DNA of 64,000 nucleotides from Actinomycetota bacterium (GTDB taxonomy: Bacteria > Actinomycetota > CADDZG01 > JAHWKV01 > JAOPZY01): the NCBI GenBank assembly GCA_035765775.1, contig DASTWV010000055.1:144756-208755 (forward strand), read 5' to 3'. Of this stretch, positions 27,252-37,769 are shown piece by piece. The notes beneath the pieces were generated by a model. The model was not told where the DNA came from. It ran no database searches and saw nothing but the letters and a program-made list of their open reading frames with translations. Made by a program: the position numbers and the translations under genes. Position 1 is the stretch's first letter. Each line of letters opens with the position of its first letter.

Positions 27252-27874
27252 TGGCCATCGAGACGGCCGCCCACGGGGCGGCGCCAGCCGCCGAGGAGCA
27301 CGAGACCTCCCTCGGTCTCGACAACCGCAAGCTGGCGATCTGGGTGTTCCTGGGGTCGGAGTGCATGTTCTTCGGCGCCCTGATCTCCACGTTCCTGCTG
27401 TTCCACACCCACACCAACGGGGGGCCGACGCCCCACTCGATCTTCAACATCCCCTACACCTCGGTCTCCACCTTCGTGCTGCTGATGAGCTCCCTGACGA
27501 TGGTGCTGGCGCTGGCCGCCATCCAGCACGGCGACCACCGCAGCTTCCGGATCTGGATCGTGTGCACCGCCTTGCTGGGCATGACCTTCATCGGGGGCCA
27601 GGTCTACGAGTTCACCGGGTTCTTCAAGGACGGCCTGACCATCAAGACCAGCGCCTTCGGCTCGGCGTTCTTCATGCTCACCGGCTTCCACGGCGCCCAC
27701 GTCACCATCGGCATCCTGATGCTGCTCACCCTGTTCACCCTCTCCAAGCAGGGCAAGCTCCCCACCTCGGAGTCCCTCAAGGTGGAACTGGTCGGGCTCT
27801 ACTGGCACTTCGTGGACGTGGTGTGGATCGTCATCTTCACTGTCGTCTACCTCATCCCGGCGTCGAAGAAATGA
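27251..27874 (+). CDS. ctaE: Cytochrome c oxidase subunit III
   Basis: 207 residues with five membrane helices, the short bacterial form. WVFLGSECMFFGALIST, GQVYEFTGFF, TGFHGAHVTIGI and YWHFVDVVWI are characteristic. Subunit III stabilises subunit I and its proton uptake. The start codon overlaps the ctaD stop by one base and its stop overlaps the next start (ATGA), so translation is coupled throughout. Confidence 0.96.
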   Translation: MAIETAAHGAAPAAEEHETSLGLDNRKLAIWVFLGSECMFFGALISTFLLFHTHTNGGPTPHSIFNIPYTSVSTFVLLMSSLTMVLALAAIQHGDHRSFRIWIVCTALLGMTFIGGQVYEFTGFFKDGLTIKTSAFGSAFFMLTGFHGAHVTIGILMLLTLFTLSKQGKLPTSESLKVELVGLYWHFVDVVWIVIFTVVYLIPASKK

Positions 27875-28200
27875 GCGATATCGTCGCCGCCGTGGAGGCC
27901 GACGCCGCAGCCCACCCCGTCGAGCACGTCCACCCGGGCCCCTGGGAATACCTGAAGATCGCCTTCATTCTGGCGTTGCTGACGGCACTCGAGGTCAGCG
28001 TCTACTACCTGTCCAGCCTGAAGTCGATCCTGCCCGGGGTGCTGATCGGGTTGGCCATCGTCAAGTTCAGCCTGGTGGCGCTGTACTTCATGCACCTGAA
28101 GTTCGACACCCGGCTGTTCCGGCGGTTGCTGACGCTGGGCATCATCCTGGCCATCACTGTCTACACGATCGCCATTACGACGCTCTTCAAGTACCTCTGA
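27871..28200 (+). CDS. ctaF: Prokaryotic cytochrome c oxidase subunit IV-like protein
   Basis: 109 residues with three hydrophobic helices (WEYLKIAFILALLTALEVSVYY; ILPGVLIGLAIVKFSLVALYF; LLTLGIILAITVYTIAITTL), with MHLKFDTRLFRR after the second, a familiar signature of the COX4_pro family. It is a small accessory subunit of the oxidase. It overlaps ctaE by ATGA. Confidence 0.9.
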   Translation: MSDIVAAVEADAAAHPVEHVHPGPWEYLKIAFILALLTALEVSVYYLSSLKSILPGVLIGLAIVKFSLVALYFMHLKFDTRLFRRLLTLGIILAITVYTIAITTLFKYL

Positions 28201-28208
28201 GGCCCGGC

Positions 28209-29105
28209 GTGCCGCTCCTCGCCGCCACCGCCTACCCGCCCGGACTGGGGCCGTGGTCGCTGAACGTCTCGGTCGAGACGCTGGTGGTGGCCGAGATGCT
28301 GAGCCTGGGCGTTGCCTACTGGGCGGCCCTGCGCCTCCTCGGCCCCCGCTACGTCGAGCCGGGCGAGCGGCCGGCCACCCGGGCCCAGGTCGCGTTCTTC
28401 GCGGCCGCCCTGGTCAGCCTCGGGGTGTCCGAGGGGTGGCCCCTGGCGGGGATCGCCAACAACTACCTGTTCAGCGCCCACATGCTCCAGCACCTGATCT
28501 TCGTGCTCGTGGTCCCGCCGCTGCTCCTGCTGGGCACACCGCACTGGCTGGCCCGGGCCCTCCTCAAGCGCTCGGTGGTCTGGCCGGTCATGAAGAAGCT
28601 GACCCGTCCCATCCCCGCCACCATCATCTTCAACGTGGTGGTGGTCGCCTCGCACGCCCCCCAGGTCATCAACCTGACGGTGCACAACCAGGGGGTGCAC
28701 ATCGCCGACCACCTGCTCCTGCTGGGGGCCGGGCTGATCATGTGGTTCCCGGTGCTGTCGCCGCTGCCCGAGCTGCCCAGGCTCTCGTACCCGGCTCAGA
28801 TGCTGTACCTCTTCCTGCAGACCATCCTGCCCACCATCCCGGCGTCCTTCCTGACCTTCGCCTCCAAGCCGCTCTACCACTACTACGCGGGCGTGCCCCG
28901 GGCTTTCGGGCTCTCGGCGCTGGCGGATACGCAGATCTCCGGGCTGCTGATGAAGGTGGGGATGGGCCTGGAGTTGTGGACGATCATCGCAGTGATATTC
29001 TTCCGCTGGTCCAGCCAGGAGGAGCGCTCAGCCCGCCCGCCGAATGAGCTGGAATGGCAGGCGGTCGAACGCGAACTCAACCGTACGGAGTCCCAGAGCA
29101 ACTAA
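28209..29105 (+). CDS. ctaG: Cytochrome c oxidase assembly protein CtaG (caa3 type)
   Basis: 298 residues, GTG start, about seven membrane helices. SAHMLQHLIFVLVVPPLLLLGTP, HNQGVHIADHLLLLGAGL and the terminal helix followed by EERSARPPNE match the Caa3_CtaG family. It is needed to insert copper or assemble the CuA/CuB oxidase; the several intramembrane histidines are likely metal ligands. It follows subunit IV by 8 bp and overlaps the next start by one base. Confidence 0.9.
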   Translation: MPLLAATAYPPGLGPWSLNVSVETLVVAEMLSLGVAYWAALRLLGPRYVEPGERPATRAQVAFFAAALVSLGVSEGWPLAGIANNYLFSAHMLQHLIFVLVVPPLLLLGTPHWLARALLKRSVVWPVMKKLTRPIPATIIFNVVVVASHAPQVINLTVHNQGVHIADHLLLLGAGLIMWFPVLSPLPELPRLSYPAQMLYLFLQTILPTIPASFLTFASKPLYHYYAGVPRAFGLSALADTQISGLLMKVGMGLELWTIIAVIFFRWSSQEERSARPPNELEWQAVERELNRTESQSN

Positions 29106-30010
29106 TGCCTAGCAACTCGCGCGAGCGCAGCGTCTTCCCCTTCGCGGTGCCCATCGGGATCGTCGCGGTCGTCGTCGCCCTGGTCTGGGTGTTCTCCCGG
29201 ATCCTGCTGAACGTGCCCAAGGAAGTGGCGGTGGCGGTGGCGCTCATGACCGCCCTCAACATCCTCATCACCTGCGGGATCATCTCGGTGCGCCGGCTAT
29301 CGGGCTTCGCCGCCGTGTTCCTGGTGATCGTGATCTCGGTGCCCGTGGTGCTGGGCGGGGCAGCCGCGGCCAAGGCCATCAAGGTGAAGGAGCCGGTGAA
29401 GCCGTCACCCCCGCCCGCGGCCGTGCTGGTCTCGGCGGCCAACACCGCGTTCGATACCAAGACCATCAACCTGCCCGCCAAGGGGGCTTCGATCAAGTTC
29501 TCGAACAAGGACTCGGTCACCCACAACATCCACATCTTCCAAGGCACCGACGCTAACGGCCAGAGCGTCTTCGCCGGGAGCGCGGTTTCCGGCGGGTCAA
29601 CCGCCACGTATGACGTCGGCTCCCTGCCTGCCGGGACCTACTTCTTCCGGTGCGACTTCCACCCGACGCAGATGACCGGGACCGTCGTGGTGGGCGGCAG
29701 CGGGGGCGGTGCTTCTGGGTCCTCGAATGCGCTCAGCATCAGCGCGGCGAACATCTCGTTCAGCACGGCGTCACTCACCGCCACTGCGGGCAGCGCGTTC
29801 ACCGTGGCGTTCGACAATAAGGACTCCACCCCACACAACTTCGACATCGTCAGCGGTCCGGCGGGCTACACGAAGCCGGCCAGCCTCCCCACCATCGTCC
29901 CCCCGGGCAAGACGCAGACCTATAGCATCCCGGCGCTCCCGGCGGGCACCTACAAGTACCAGTGCGACCTCCATCCCGCGGCCATGACCGGGACGCTGAC
30001 TGTCCAATAA
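29105..30010 (+). CDS. Membrane-anchored protein with two cupredoxin domains
   Basis: 301 residues. Three N-terminal hydrophobic helices (about 10-100) are followed by two homologous plastocyanin-like domains. Each has the type 1 copper ligand set: VTHNIHIF with CDFHPTQM in the first and TPHNFDIV with CDLHPAAM in the second. The domains are joined by a Gly/Ser linker (GGSGGGASGSS). It lies in the oxidase operon after ctaG, so it may donate electrons to subunit II or carry copper to the assembly machinery. The start ATG overlaps the ctaG stop. Confidence 0.88.
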   Translation: MPSNSRERSVFPFAVPIGIVAVVVALVWVFSRILLNVPKEVAVAVALMTALNILITCGIISVRRLSGFAAVFLVIVISVPVVLGGAAAAKAIKVKEPVKPSPPPAAVLVSAANTAFDTKTINLPAKGASIKFSNKDSVTHNIHIFQGTDANGQSVFAGSAVSGGSTATYDVGSLPAGTYFFRCDFHPTQMTGTVVVGGSGGGASGSSNALSISAANISFSTASLTATAGSAFTVAFDNKDSTPHNFDIVSGPAGYTKPASLPTIVPPGKTQTYSIPALPAGTYKYQCDLHPAAMTGTLTVQ

Positions 30011-30137
30011 CGGGTCCAGCCTGTCCACCCGCGGCGCTATAGTGGGAACCCTCCGCAGCACCGGCCCCGACGCCGCCTCTCCTGTTCCAGGACCTTCGCG
30101 GCACGCGGGAGCCGCGAGAAGGGAAGCCTCCACCTAA

Positions 30138-32150
<2,013 letters not shown>

Positions 32151-32202
32151 CGCCCGTTCCCCGGAGGGCAGGTGCCCGGCGTGTGACCGGGGTGGGGCCC
32201 GT

Positions 32203-33045
32203 ATGATGCCGCGCGTGCCTGCGTTCCCCGCTCTCTTCGATGTGCTCGGCGCCCTGCCCGGGGCCGTCGTCGCGTTCTCGGGCGGCGTGGACTCCTCCGT
32301 GCTCGCCGAGGCCGCCCACCGGGTGCTCGGGGAGCGCTCGTTGGCGGTGACCGCCGACTCGCCCTCGCTGGCACGCCGGGAGCTGGCCGCCGCCCGCACC
32401 CTCGCCGCCGGGCGCGGGTGGCGCCACGAGGTGGTGGCCACCCATGAGATGGACGATCCCCAGTACGCCGCCAACCCCACCAACCGCTGCTACTTCTGCA
32501 AGACCGCCCTGTTCGACCGGCTCGCCCCGCTGGCGGCCGGGCTCGGCGTCCCCGTGCTGCTCGGCACGGTCACCGACGACCTCGGCGACTGGCGCCCTGG
32601 CCAGGCGGCCGCCACCGAGCGGGGCGGGCGCCACCCCTTCGTCGAGGCCGGGATGGGCAAGGCGGACGTCCGGGCACTGGCCCGCACGTTCGGGTTGCCC
32701 ACGGCGGGCAAGCCGGCGTCGGCGTGCCTGGCCAGCCGGCTGGCGTACGGTGTGGCAGTGACCCCCGCCGCCCTGGCCCGGGTGGAGCAGGCCGAGGACC
32801 TGGTGTCGGCCCTGGGCTTCCCGGTGCTGCGGGTGCGGGACCTGGGGGGCGACGCCGCCAGCGTCGAGGTGGCCCCCGGCGACCTCCCCCGCCTGCAGCC
32901 GCTCTCCGGCCGGGTGGTCGCGGAGCTGTGCGGCCTCGGGTTCGCCTCGGTATCGATCGACGAGCGCGGGTACCGCCGGGGCGCCCTCAACGAGCGGGCC
33001 GGCATCGTGCTGCCCCTCGTGGGGCCAGCGGTGGGGGCGCATTGA
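32203..33045 (+). CDS. larE: LarE-family ATP-dependent sulfur transferase
   Basis: 280 residues. The PP-loop SGGVDSSVLAEAA is at about 25-37, RCYFCKTALF follows, and the sacrificial-cysteine motif SACLASRLAYG lies near residue 170. In lactate racemase maturation LarE adenylates a pyridine carboxylate and donates sulfur from its own cysteine. LarB and LarC are not in the window. The partner, overlapping by ATGA-type coupling, is a NIL-domain protein. A GTG at 32215, seven bases after TATGAT, is an attractive alternative leaderless start. Confidence 0.88.
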   Translation: MMPRVPAFPALFDVLGALPGAVVAFSGGVDSSVLAEAAHRVLGERSLAVTADSPSLARRELAAARTLAAGRGWRHEVVATHEMDDPQYAANPTNRCYFCKTALFDRLAPLAAGLGVPVLLGTVTDDLGDWRPGQAAATERGGRHPFVEAGMGKADVRALARTFGLPTAGKPASACLASRLAYGVAVTPAALARVEQAEDLVSALGFPVLRVRDLGGDAASVEVAPGDLPRLQPLSGRVVAELCGLGFASVSIDERGYRRGALNERAGIVLPLVGPAVGAH

Positions 33046-33287
33046 TGGCTCGCCGCCGGATCCACATGACCTTCCCCGAGGTGCTGATCACCGAGCCGGT
33101 CATCCACACGATGGGCCAGCGCTTCGCCGTGGTCACCAACATCCGGCGGGCCAACGTCGAGGCCACCGCCGGCTGGGTGGTCCTGGAGATCGAGGGGCCG
33201 GAGGACGAGATCGACCGGGCGGTGGCCTACGCCGCCGACCTCGGCGTCGAGGTCAACGAGTCCAGCGGCGACGTGCTCGATGGCTGA
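33045..33287 (+). CDS. NIL-domain protein
   Basis: 80 residues. The sequence FPEVLITEPVIHTMGQRFAVVTNIRRANVEATAGWVVLEIEG fits the NIL domain, an ACT-like fold found on methionine transporter ATPases and with ferredoxins in sulfur-amino-acid genes. Here it is free-standing. The ATG overlaps the larE stop by one base, so it is co-translated and probably works with LarE. Confidence 0.82.
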   Translation: MARRRIHMTFPEVLITEPVIHTMGQRFAVVTNIRRANVEATAGWVVLEIEGPEDEIDRAVAYAADLGVEVNESSGDVLDG

Positions 33288-33317
33288 GGGGCCTGCGGTG
33301 AATCCCATCAGGCCCGC

Positions 33318-34091
33318 ATGAGGATCGACGGGGCGGCAGCCGTCGTCACCGGCGGGGCTTCCGGCCTCGGCCTCGCCACCGCCCGGGCCCTGGCTGCCCG
33401 GGGGGCCCGGGTGGGCCTGGTCGACCTGCCGGCATCCGATGGGGAGTCGGCGGCGGCGTCACTGGGCGGGCCTGCGGGGTTCTTCCCCGCCGACGTCACC
33501 TCGGCGGAGGGCCTTGAGGCCGCCCTGGATGCGGCGGTGGCCGCCCTGGGCCCGTTGCGCATCGCGGTGGCGTGCGCCGGGGTCGCCCCGGTGGGGCGCA
33601 TCCTGGCCCGGGACGGGACGCCGCTGGCGCTGGAGGCGTTCAACCGGACCATCGCGGTCAACCTGTCGGGCAGCTTCAACCTGCTGCGCCTCGCCGCCGC
33701 CCGCATGGCCACCCGGGAGCCCGAGCCGCCCGACGGCGAGCGGGGGGTCGTGATCCTCACCGCATCGGTGGCCGCCTACGAGGGTCAGGTGGGGCAGGCG
33801 GCCTACGCCGCTTCGAAGGGGGGCATCGTCGCCCTGACCATCACCGCCGCCCGGGACCTGGCCGTCGTGGGCGTCCGGGTGGCCACCATCGCCCCGGGGA
33901 CATTCGACACCCCGATGCTGGCCGGGCTGCCGGCCGAGGCGATGCAACGCCTGGCGGCCACGATCCCGCATCCCAAGCGGCTCGGCCGGCCCGAGGAATA
34001 CGCCGCCCTGGCGGTCCACATCGTCGAGAACCCGATGCTGAACGGCGAGGTGATCCGCCTGGACGGGGCGCTGCGGATGCCGCCCAAGTAG
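33318..34091 (+). CDS. Short-chain dehydrogenase/reductase (3-hydroxyacyl-CoA dehydrogenase type 2-like)
   Basis: 257 residues. It has the NAD-binding TGGASGLGLATARAL, the catalytic triad as Ser (ILTASVAAYEG) and YAASKGG, and a C-terminal PHPKRLGRPEEYAALAVHIVENPMLNGEVIRLDG. That end is typical of the HSD17B10-like subgroup acting on 3-hydroxyacyl-CoA. It follows the LarE/NIL pair by 30 bp. The exact substrate cannot be decided from sequence. Confidence 0.87.
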   Translation: MRIDGAAAVVTGGASGLGLATARALAARGARVGLVDLPASDGESAAASLGGPAGFFPADVTSAEGLEAALDAAVAALGPLRIAVACAGVAPVGRILARDGTPLALEAFNRTIAVNLSGSFNLLRLAAARMATREPEPPDGERGVVILTASVAAYEGQVGQAAYAASKGGIVALTITAARDLAVVGVRVATIAPGTFDTPMLAGLPAEAMQRLAATIPHPKRLGRPEEYAALAVHIVENPMLNGEVIRLDGALRMPPK

Positions 34092-34103
34092 CGTGTAGGC
34101 AGC

Positions 34104-35438
34104 GTGTCGCGGGCCCTGCTGGTCGATTTGTACGAGCTCACGATGTCGGCCAGCTACCTGGCCGAGGGCCTGGACCGGCCCGCCACCTACGAGCTGTTCT
34201 TCCGCGACCTGCCCCCGGTGCGCAACTACCTGGTGGTCGGGGGCCTGGAACGGGCGCTGGACGCGCTCGAGGGGCTGCAGTTCGCCGACGACGATCTCGA
34301 CTACCTGCGGGGACTCGGGTTGTTCAACGAGGCGTTCCTCGCCCGGCTGGGCGGCCTGCGCTTCACCGGCGATGTCTGGGCGGTGCCCGAGGGCGAGGTG
34401 GTCTTCGCCAACGAGCCGGTGGTGCGGGTGACCGCCCCCCTCATCGAGGGCCAGCTGCTGGAGACGGCCCTGCTCAACTGCTACACCCTGGCCACCGCCG
34501 TGGCCTCCAAGGCGTCCCGGGTGGCCACGGCGTGCGCCGGGCGCCCGTTCGCCGACTTCTCCGCCCGGCGGGACCACGGTCCGGACGCCGCCCTGTACGC
34601 CGCCCGGGCGGCCTTCATCGCCGGGGCGTCCTCCACCTCGAACGTGGAGGCGGGGCAGCGTTTCGGGATCCCGCTGTCCGGGACCATGGCGCACTCCTAC
34701 GTGCTGGCGTTCCCTTCCGAGCTGGACGCCTTCCGGGCGTTCACGCGCCAGTTCCCGGACGCCTCGACGCTGCTGGTGGACACCTACGACGTCCTGGAGG
34801 GCACGCGGCGGGCTGCCGAGGTGGCCGGCGAGCTGGCGGCATCGGGCGGCAGCCTGGGCGGGGTGCGGCTGGACTCCGGCGATCTCGGGGCCCTGTCGGT
34901 GCAGGTGCGGTCGATCCTCGACGCCGCCGGCTTGCCCGGGGTGAAGATCGTGGCCTCCGGCGACCTCGACGAGTACCGGATCGCCGCCCTCCTGGCCGCT
35001 GGTGCCCCCATCGACGCCTTCGGTGTCGGCACCCAGCTGGGCACCAGTGGCGACGCCCCGTCGCTGGGGGCGGTCTACAAGCTGGTGGAGGATGTCACCG
35101 GGCCCAAGGCGAAGACCTCCACCGGCAAGGCCACCCGGCCGGGAGTCAAACAGGTGTACCGGTTCGGCGGGGTGGGAGGGATGCTGGAGCGGGATCTCAT
35201 CGCCCCGGCGGCCGAGTCGGCGCCGGACGGCGGCCGGCCGCTGCTGGAGCCGGTCATGGCGGGCGGTCGCCGCCGGGCGCCGTCGCCGCCGCTGGCCGCG
35301 GTGCGGGAACGATACGGCGCGGCGGTCGCCGCGCTGCCGGCGCGGGTGCGGTCCCTGGGGCCGGCGGCGCCCTACCCGGTGGAGGTCAGCGGCGCGCTGG
35401 GACTAGGGCTGGGGCTAGGGCTGGGAGGTCCGGCCTAG
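34104..35438 (+). CDS. pncB: Nicotinate phosphoribosyltransferase
   Basis: 444 residues, GTG start. Landmarks are LLVDLYELTMSASYL at the N-terminus, ARRDHGPDAALYAARAAFIAGASSTSN, GTMAHSYVLAF with its active-site histidine, and RLDSGDLG. It makes nicotinate mononucleotide from nicotinate and phosphoribosyl pyrophosphate in NAD salvage. It ends with an unusual short Leu-Gly run (LGLGLGLGLGG) encoded by near-perfect hexanucleotide repeats, which may vary in length. Confidence 0.94.
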   Translation: MSRALLVDLYELTMSASYLAEGLDRPATYELFFRDLPPVRNYLVVGGLERALDALEGLQFADDDLDYLRGLGLFNEAFLARLGGLRFTGDVWAVPEGEVVFANEPVVRVTAPLIEGQLLETALLNCYTLATAVASKASRVATACAGRPFADFSARRDHGPDAALYAARAAFIAGASSTSNVEAGQRFGIPLSGTMAHSYVLAFPSELDAFRAFTRQFPDASTLLVDTYDVLEGTRRAAEVAGELAASGGSLGGVRLDSGDLGALSVQVRSILDAAGLPGVKIVASGDLDEYRIAALLAAGAPIDAFGVGTQLGTSGDAPSLGAVYKLVEDVTGPKAKTSTGKATRPGVKQVYRFGGVGGMLERDLIAPAAESAPDGGRPLLEPVMAGGRRRAPSPPLAAVRERYGAAVAALPARVRSLGPAAPYPVEVSGALGLGLGLGLGGPA

Positions 35439-35455
35439 CTCGTTCAGGGAGGGTC

Positions 35456-35614
35456 CTAGCTCCGGTGGTCGGGCGGGGTCCAGCGGGTGGGGGTATGGGT
35501 GCGCCGCCAGCGGCGCTTCTCGGCGAGGAACTCGAGACCTCGCACGCCGAAGATCACGAACACGATGAAGCAGCCGACCAGCTCCCCACCGACGATGATC
35601 CGGCCCGTGAGCAC
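35456..35614 (-). CDS. 52-residue single-pass membrane protein downstream of the response regulator
   Basis: The frame runs from GTG 35614 to a TAG at 35456. It encodes MLTGRIIVGGELVGCFIVFVIFGVR, one membrane helix, then a strongly basic tail (EKRRWRRTHTPTR). It starts three bases after the response-regulator stop codon, so it is probably translated by coupling. No family recognised. The hydrophobic-then-basic layout makes it more than a chance ORF. Confidence 0.5.
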   Translation of the reverse strand: MLTGRIIVGGELVGCFIVFVIFGVRGLEFLAEKRRWRRTHTPTRWTPPDHRS

Positions 35615-35617
35615 GGC

Positions 35618-36277
35618 CTATTGTACGAGGCCCTTCCGCAGCGCCAGCGCTACCGCATCGGTGCGGTCGGCGGCCCCCATCTTGGTGAAGATGTGAGCGA
35701 TGTGGGTCTTCACCGTCTGGGCACCGATGCCGAGCTCCTTGGCAATCTCCTTGTTGGTCTTACCGAATGCCAGGAGCTGCAGGACGTCGTGCTCCCGCTG
35801 CGAAAGAGGCTCGGCGCCCCGCCCCTTCGGCTCGGTCATGCCGGTAAATCCATCCAGCAGGTGCCGGGTAACGGAGGGGTGGAGGGCGGCCTTCCCTTCT
35901 GCCACGGTCATGATGCCCTTGATCAGCTCGTCTGCCGAAGCGGTCTTCAGCAAGTAGCCGCTGGCACCAGCGAGGACAGCCCTATGCACGTAGGACTCCT
36001 CGTCGTGCACCGTGAAGATGAGGGACTTCACCCGGGGGTGGTGGTCCCGGATCCGGCGGATCGCCTCCAGCCCGTCCAGCTTGGGCATGACCACGTCCAC
36101 CACCACGACATCAGGGTCCAGCCGGTCCACCAAATCCAGCAGCTCCTGGCCGTTGCCCGCCTCCGCGACGATGTCAACGTCTACGGATGTGTCCAGGATG
36201 AGGTGCAGTCCATGGCGCACCATTGGGTGATCATCAGCCAGGATCACGCGGACCCGATGCTTTATGAGAGTTTCCAC
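35618..36277 (-). CDS. NarL/FixJ-family response regulator (orphan)
   Basis: 219 residues, GTG start. The receiver domain has ADDHPMVRHGL, the phosphorylated Asp in VVVVDVVMPKLDG and the switch Thr and Lys (IFTVHD, YLLKTAS). The LuxR-type helix-turn-helix is LSQREHDVLQLLAFGKTNKEIAKELGIGAQTVKTHIAHIFTKM. No histidine kinase is adjacent. It is the third of four same-strand genes: MFS, MFS, regulator, small membrane protein. It lies 32 bp after the upstream transporter stop. Confidence 0.92.
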   Translation of the reverse strand: METLIKHRVRVILADDHPMVRHGLHLILDTSVDVDIVAEAGNGQELLDLVDRLDPDVVVVDVVMPKLDGLEAIRRIRDHHPRVKSLIFTVHDEESYVHRAVLAGASGYLLKTASADELIKGIMTVAEGKAALHPSVTRHLLDGFTGMTEPKGRGAEPLSQREHDVLQLLAFGKTNKEIAKELGIGAQTVKTHIAHIFTKMGAADRTDAVALALRKGLVQ

Positions 36278-36309
36278 AGCCCTAATGTCGGCGGAACAAT
36301 CCCCGCGCT

Positions 36310-37644
36310 TTACTTGCTGAGTGCTGGGACCGCCTCACTGGTTGCGCGTATCCGGTTTGTCGGCCCGTTTGTCCCTATTTGCGCCCCGCTCGCGCGCTCC
36401 GTGGTGGCCCAGAGACGGTGAGTGGCAGCCGTCCATACCCCGGCGAAGGCCATGGTAAGGCCGGCGAGGACCTCCACGACCACCGCCGGGCGGACGGCGG
36501 AGGCGGCCCAGCCGGCCAGGAGGAGGCTGGTGGACATCGACAGGGTGATCGTTCCGAGCTCGAGAGCCAGGATGCGGCCCCGGACCCGGTCGGGTACCAG
36601 GACCTGGATGCCGTACCCGGTCATCGCCACCTGCGTCCCGCCCCCCAGGTGGGCCACGGTCACGATCCCGGCCGCCGCCCAGATCCCGGGGGCGGCGGGG
36701 AAGGCCAGGTAGGCGGCGCCGAAGAGGGCCATGGCCGCCCCGATGGCCGGGAAGAGCCGGCGGGTGTCGCCGCCGACGAAGGCCCGGGCCGGGAAGGGGC
36801 CGAGCAGGGTGCCCAGCCCCCGGGCGGCGTAGAGGATGCCGATCCCGGCGTCCGAGGCGTGGAAGGAGTGGGTGGCGAAGAACGGCAGGAGACCGATCAT
36901 GCCCGTGCCCAGCCCGAACCCCAGCTTCTGGGTGAGCAGGGCGGCGATGCGTGGGTCCCGGCGGGCGTGGGTGATGCCCTCCCGGACGTCGGCGGTGGCC
37001 TTCTGGGGCTGGGGGGCTGGATGCTCGACGGGCCCGTCGAGCCCGACCGGGGCGACGGGGCCGAGGGTGGTTCTGACCCGGCAGATGAGCAGGGCGGAGA
37101 CCACGAACGACCCGCCGTTGATCACGAAGGCGGCATCCCGGCCCAGCAACCCGGCCACCACCCCGCCGGCCGCCGCCCCGACGGCGGCCATGATCCCCCA
37201 GGTGGAGGCCATCAGGATGCTGGCCGGCCCGAGTTCTGCGGGACGCACGACGTTGGGCAGGCCCGCCCGGGAGGCCGGGTCGAAGAACGCCCCGCACGCC
37301 GCCAGCCCCGCCATGGCGGTGAGCCCCAGCCAGAGCATGCCGGCCGAGCGGACGGCGAGCATGGTGAGGGCCAGGGCCGCCCCGGCGGCGTTGGTGAGGA
37401 GCATCAGCCGGCGGCGGTCGAAGCGGTCGGCCACCACCCCGGTGAGCGGCGCCAGCAGGAACTGGGGCACGAAACCGGCGGCCAGCACCACTCCCCCGGC
37501 GGCCGCCGAGTGGGTGAGCGAGACCGCCAGCCCGGTGAGGGCCACCAGGTTGAACCAGTCCCCGCCCAGCGAGATCAGCTGCGCGGTCCAGAGCCGGCGG
37601 AAGTTGCGGTTGGTGCCCAGCAGGCGGAGGTAGGGCCGGCGCAT
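36310..37644 (-). CDS. MFS transporter (EntS/MFS_3-like)
   Basis: 444 residues with twelve expected membrane helices. The start FRRLWTAQLISLGGDWFNLVAL and the cytoplasmic loop GVVADRFDRRRLMLLTNAAG are typical of the MFS_3/EntS exporters. The central loop is basic and Pro-rich. Substrate unknown; multidrug or siderophore efflux would fit the family. It sits directly upstream of the orphan response regulator. Confidence 0.85.
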   Translation of the reverse strand: MRRPYLRLLGTNRNFRRLWTAQLISLGGDWFNLVALTGLAVSLTHSAAAGGVVLAAGFVPQFLLAPLTGVVADRFDRRRLMLLTNAAGAALALTMLAVRSAGMLWLGLTAMAGLAACGAFFDPASRAGLPNVVRPAELGPASILMASTWGIMAAVGAAAGGVVAGLLGRDAAFVINGGSFVVSALLICRVRTTLGPVAPVGLDGPVEHPAPQPQKATADVREGITHARRDPRIAALLTQKLGFGLGTGMIGLLPFFATHSFHASDAGIGILYAARGLGTLLGPFPARAFVGGDTRRLFPAIGAAMALFGAAYLAFPAAPGIWAAAGIVTVAHLGGGTQVAMTGYGIQVLVPDRVRGRILALELGTITLSMSTSLLLAGWAASAVRPAVVVEVLAGLTMAFAGVWTAATHRLWATTERASGAQIGTNGPTNRIRATSEAVPALSK

Positions 37645-37688
37645 GGATCCAGCTTGACGGATGGCCGGGTTTATCTCGCCTCCGCACC

Positions 37689-37735
37689 TTTCGTGCGAGC
37701 CTCGCCGCCATTTTGGCGGTCAAACTCGCACGAAA
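37689..37735. repeat. Nested inverted repeat between two MFS genes
   Basis: TTTCGTGCGAG (37689-37699) is mirrored perfectly by CTCGCACGAAA (37725-37735). Inside lies a second dyad, CCGCCA-TTT-TGGCGG (37705-37719). It is in the 125-bp gap between the same-strand MFS genes, just upstream of the second. The symmetry and the GTGCGAG core suggest a repressor site; a nested hairpin terminator is the alternative. Confidence 0.6.
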
Positions 37736-37769
37736 CGCTCCCTGCCCCCCGAAATAGGTCGCGCCAACC

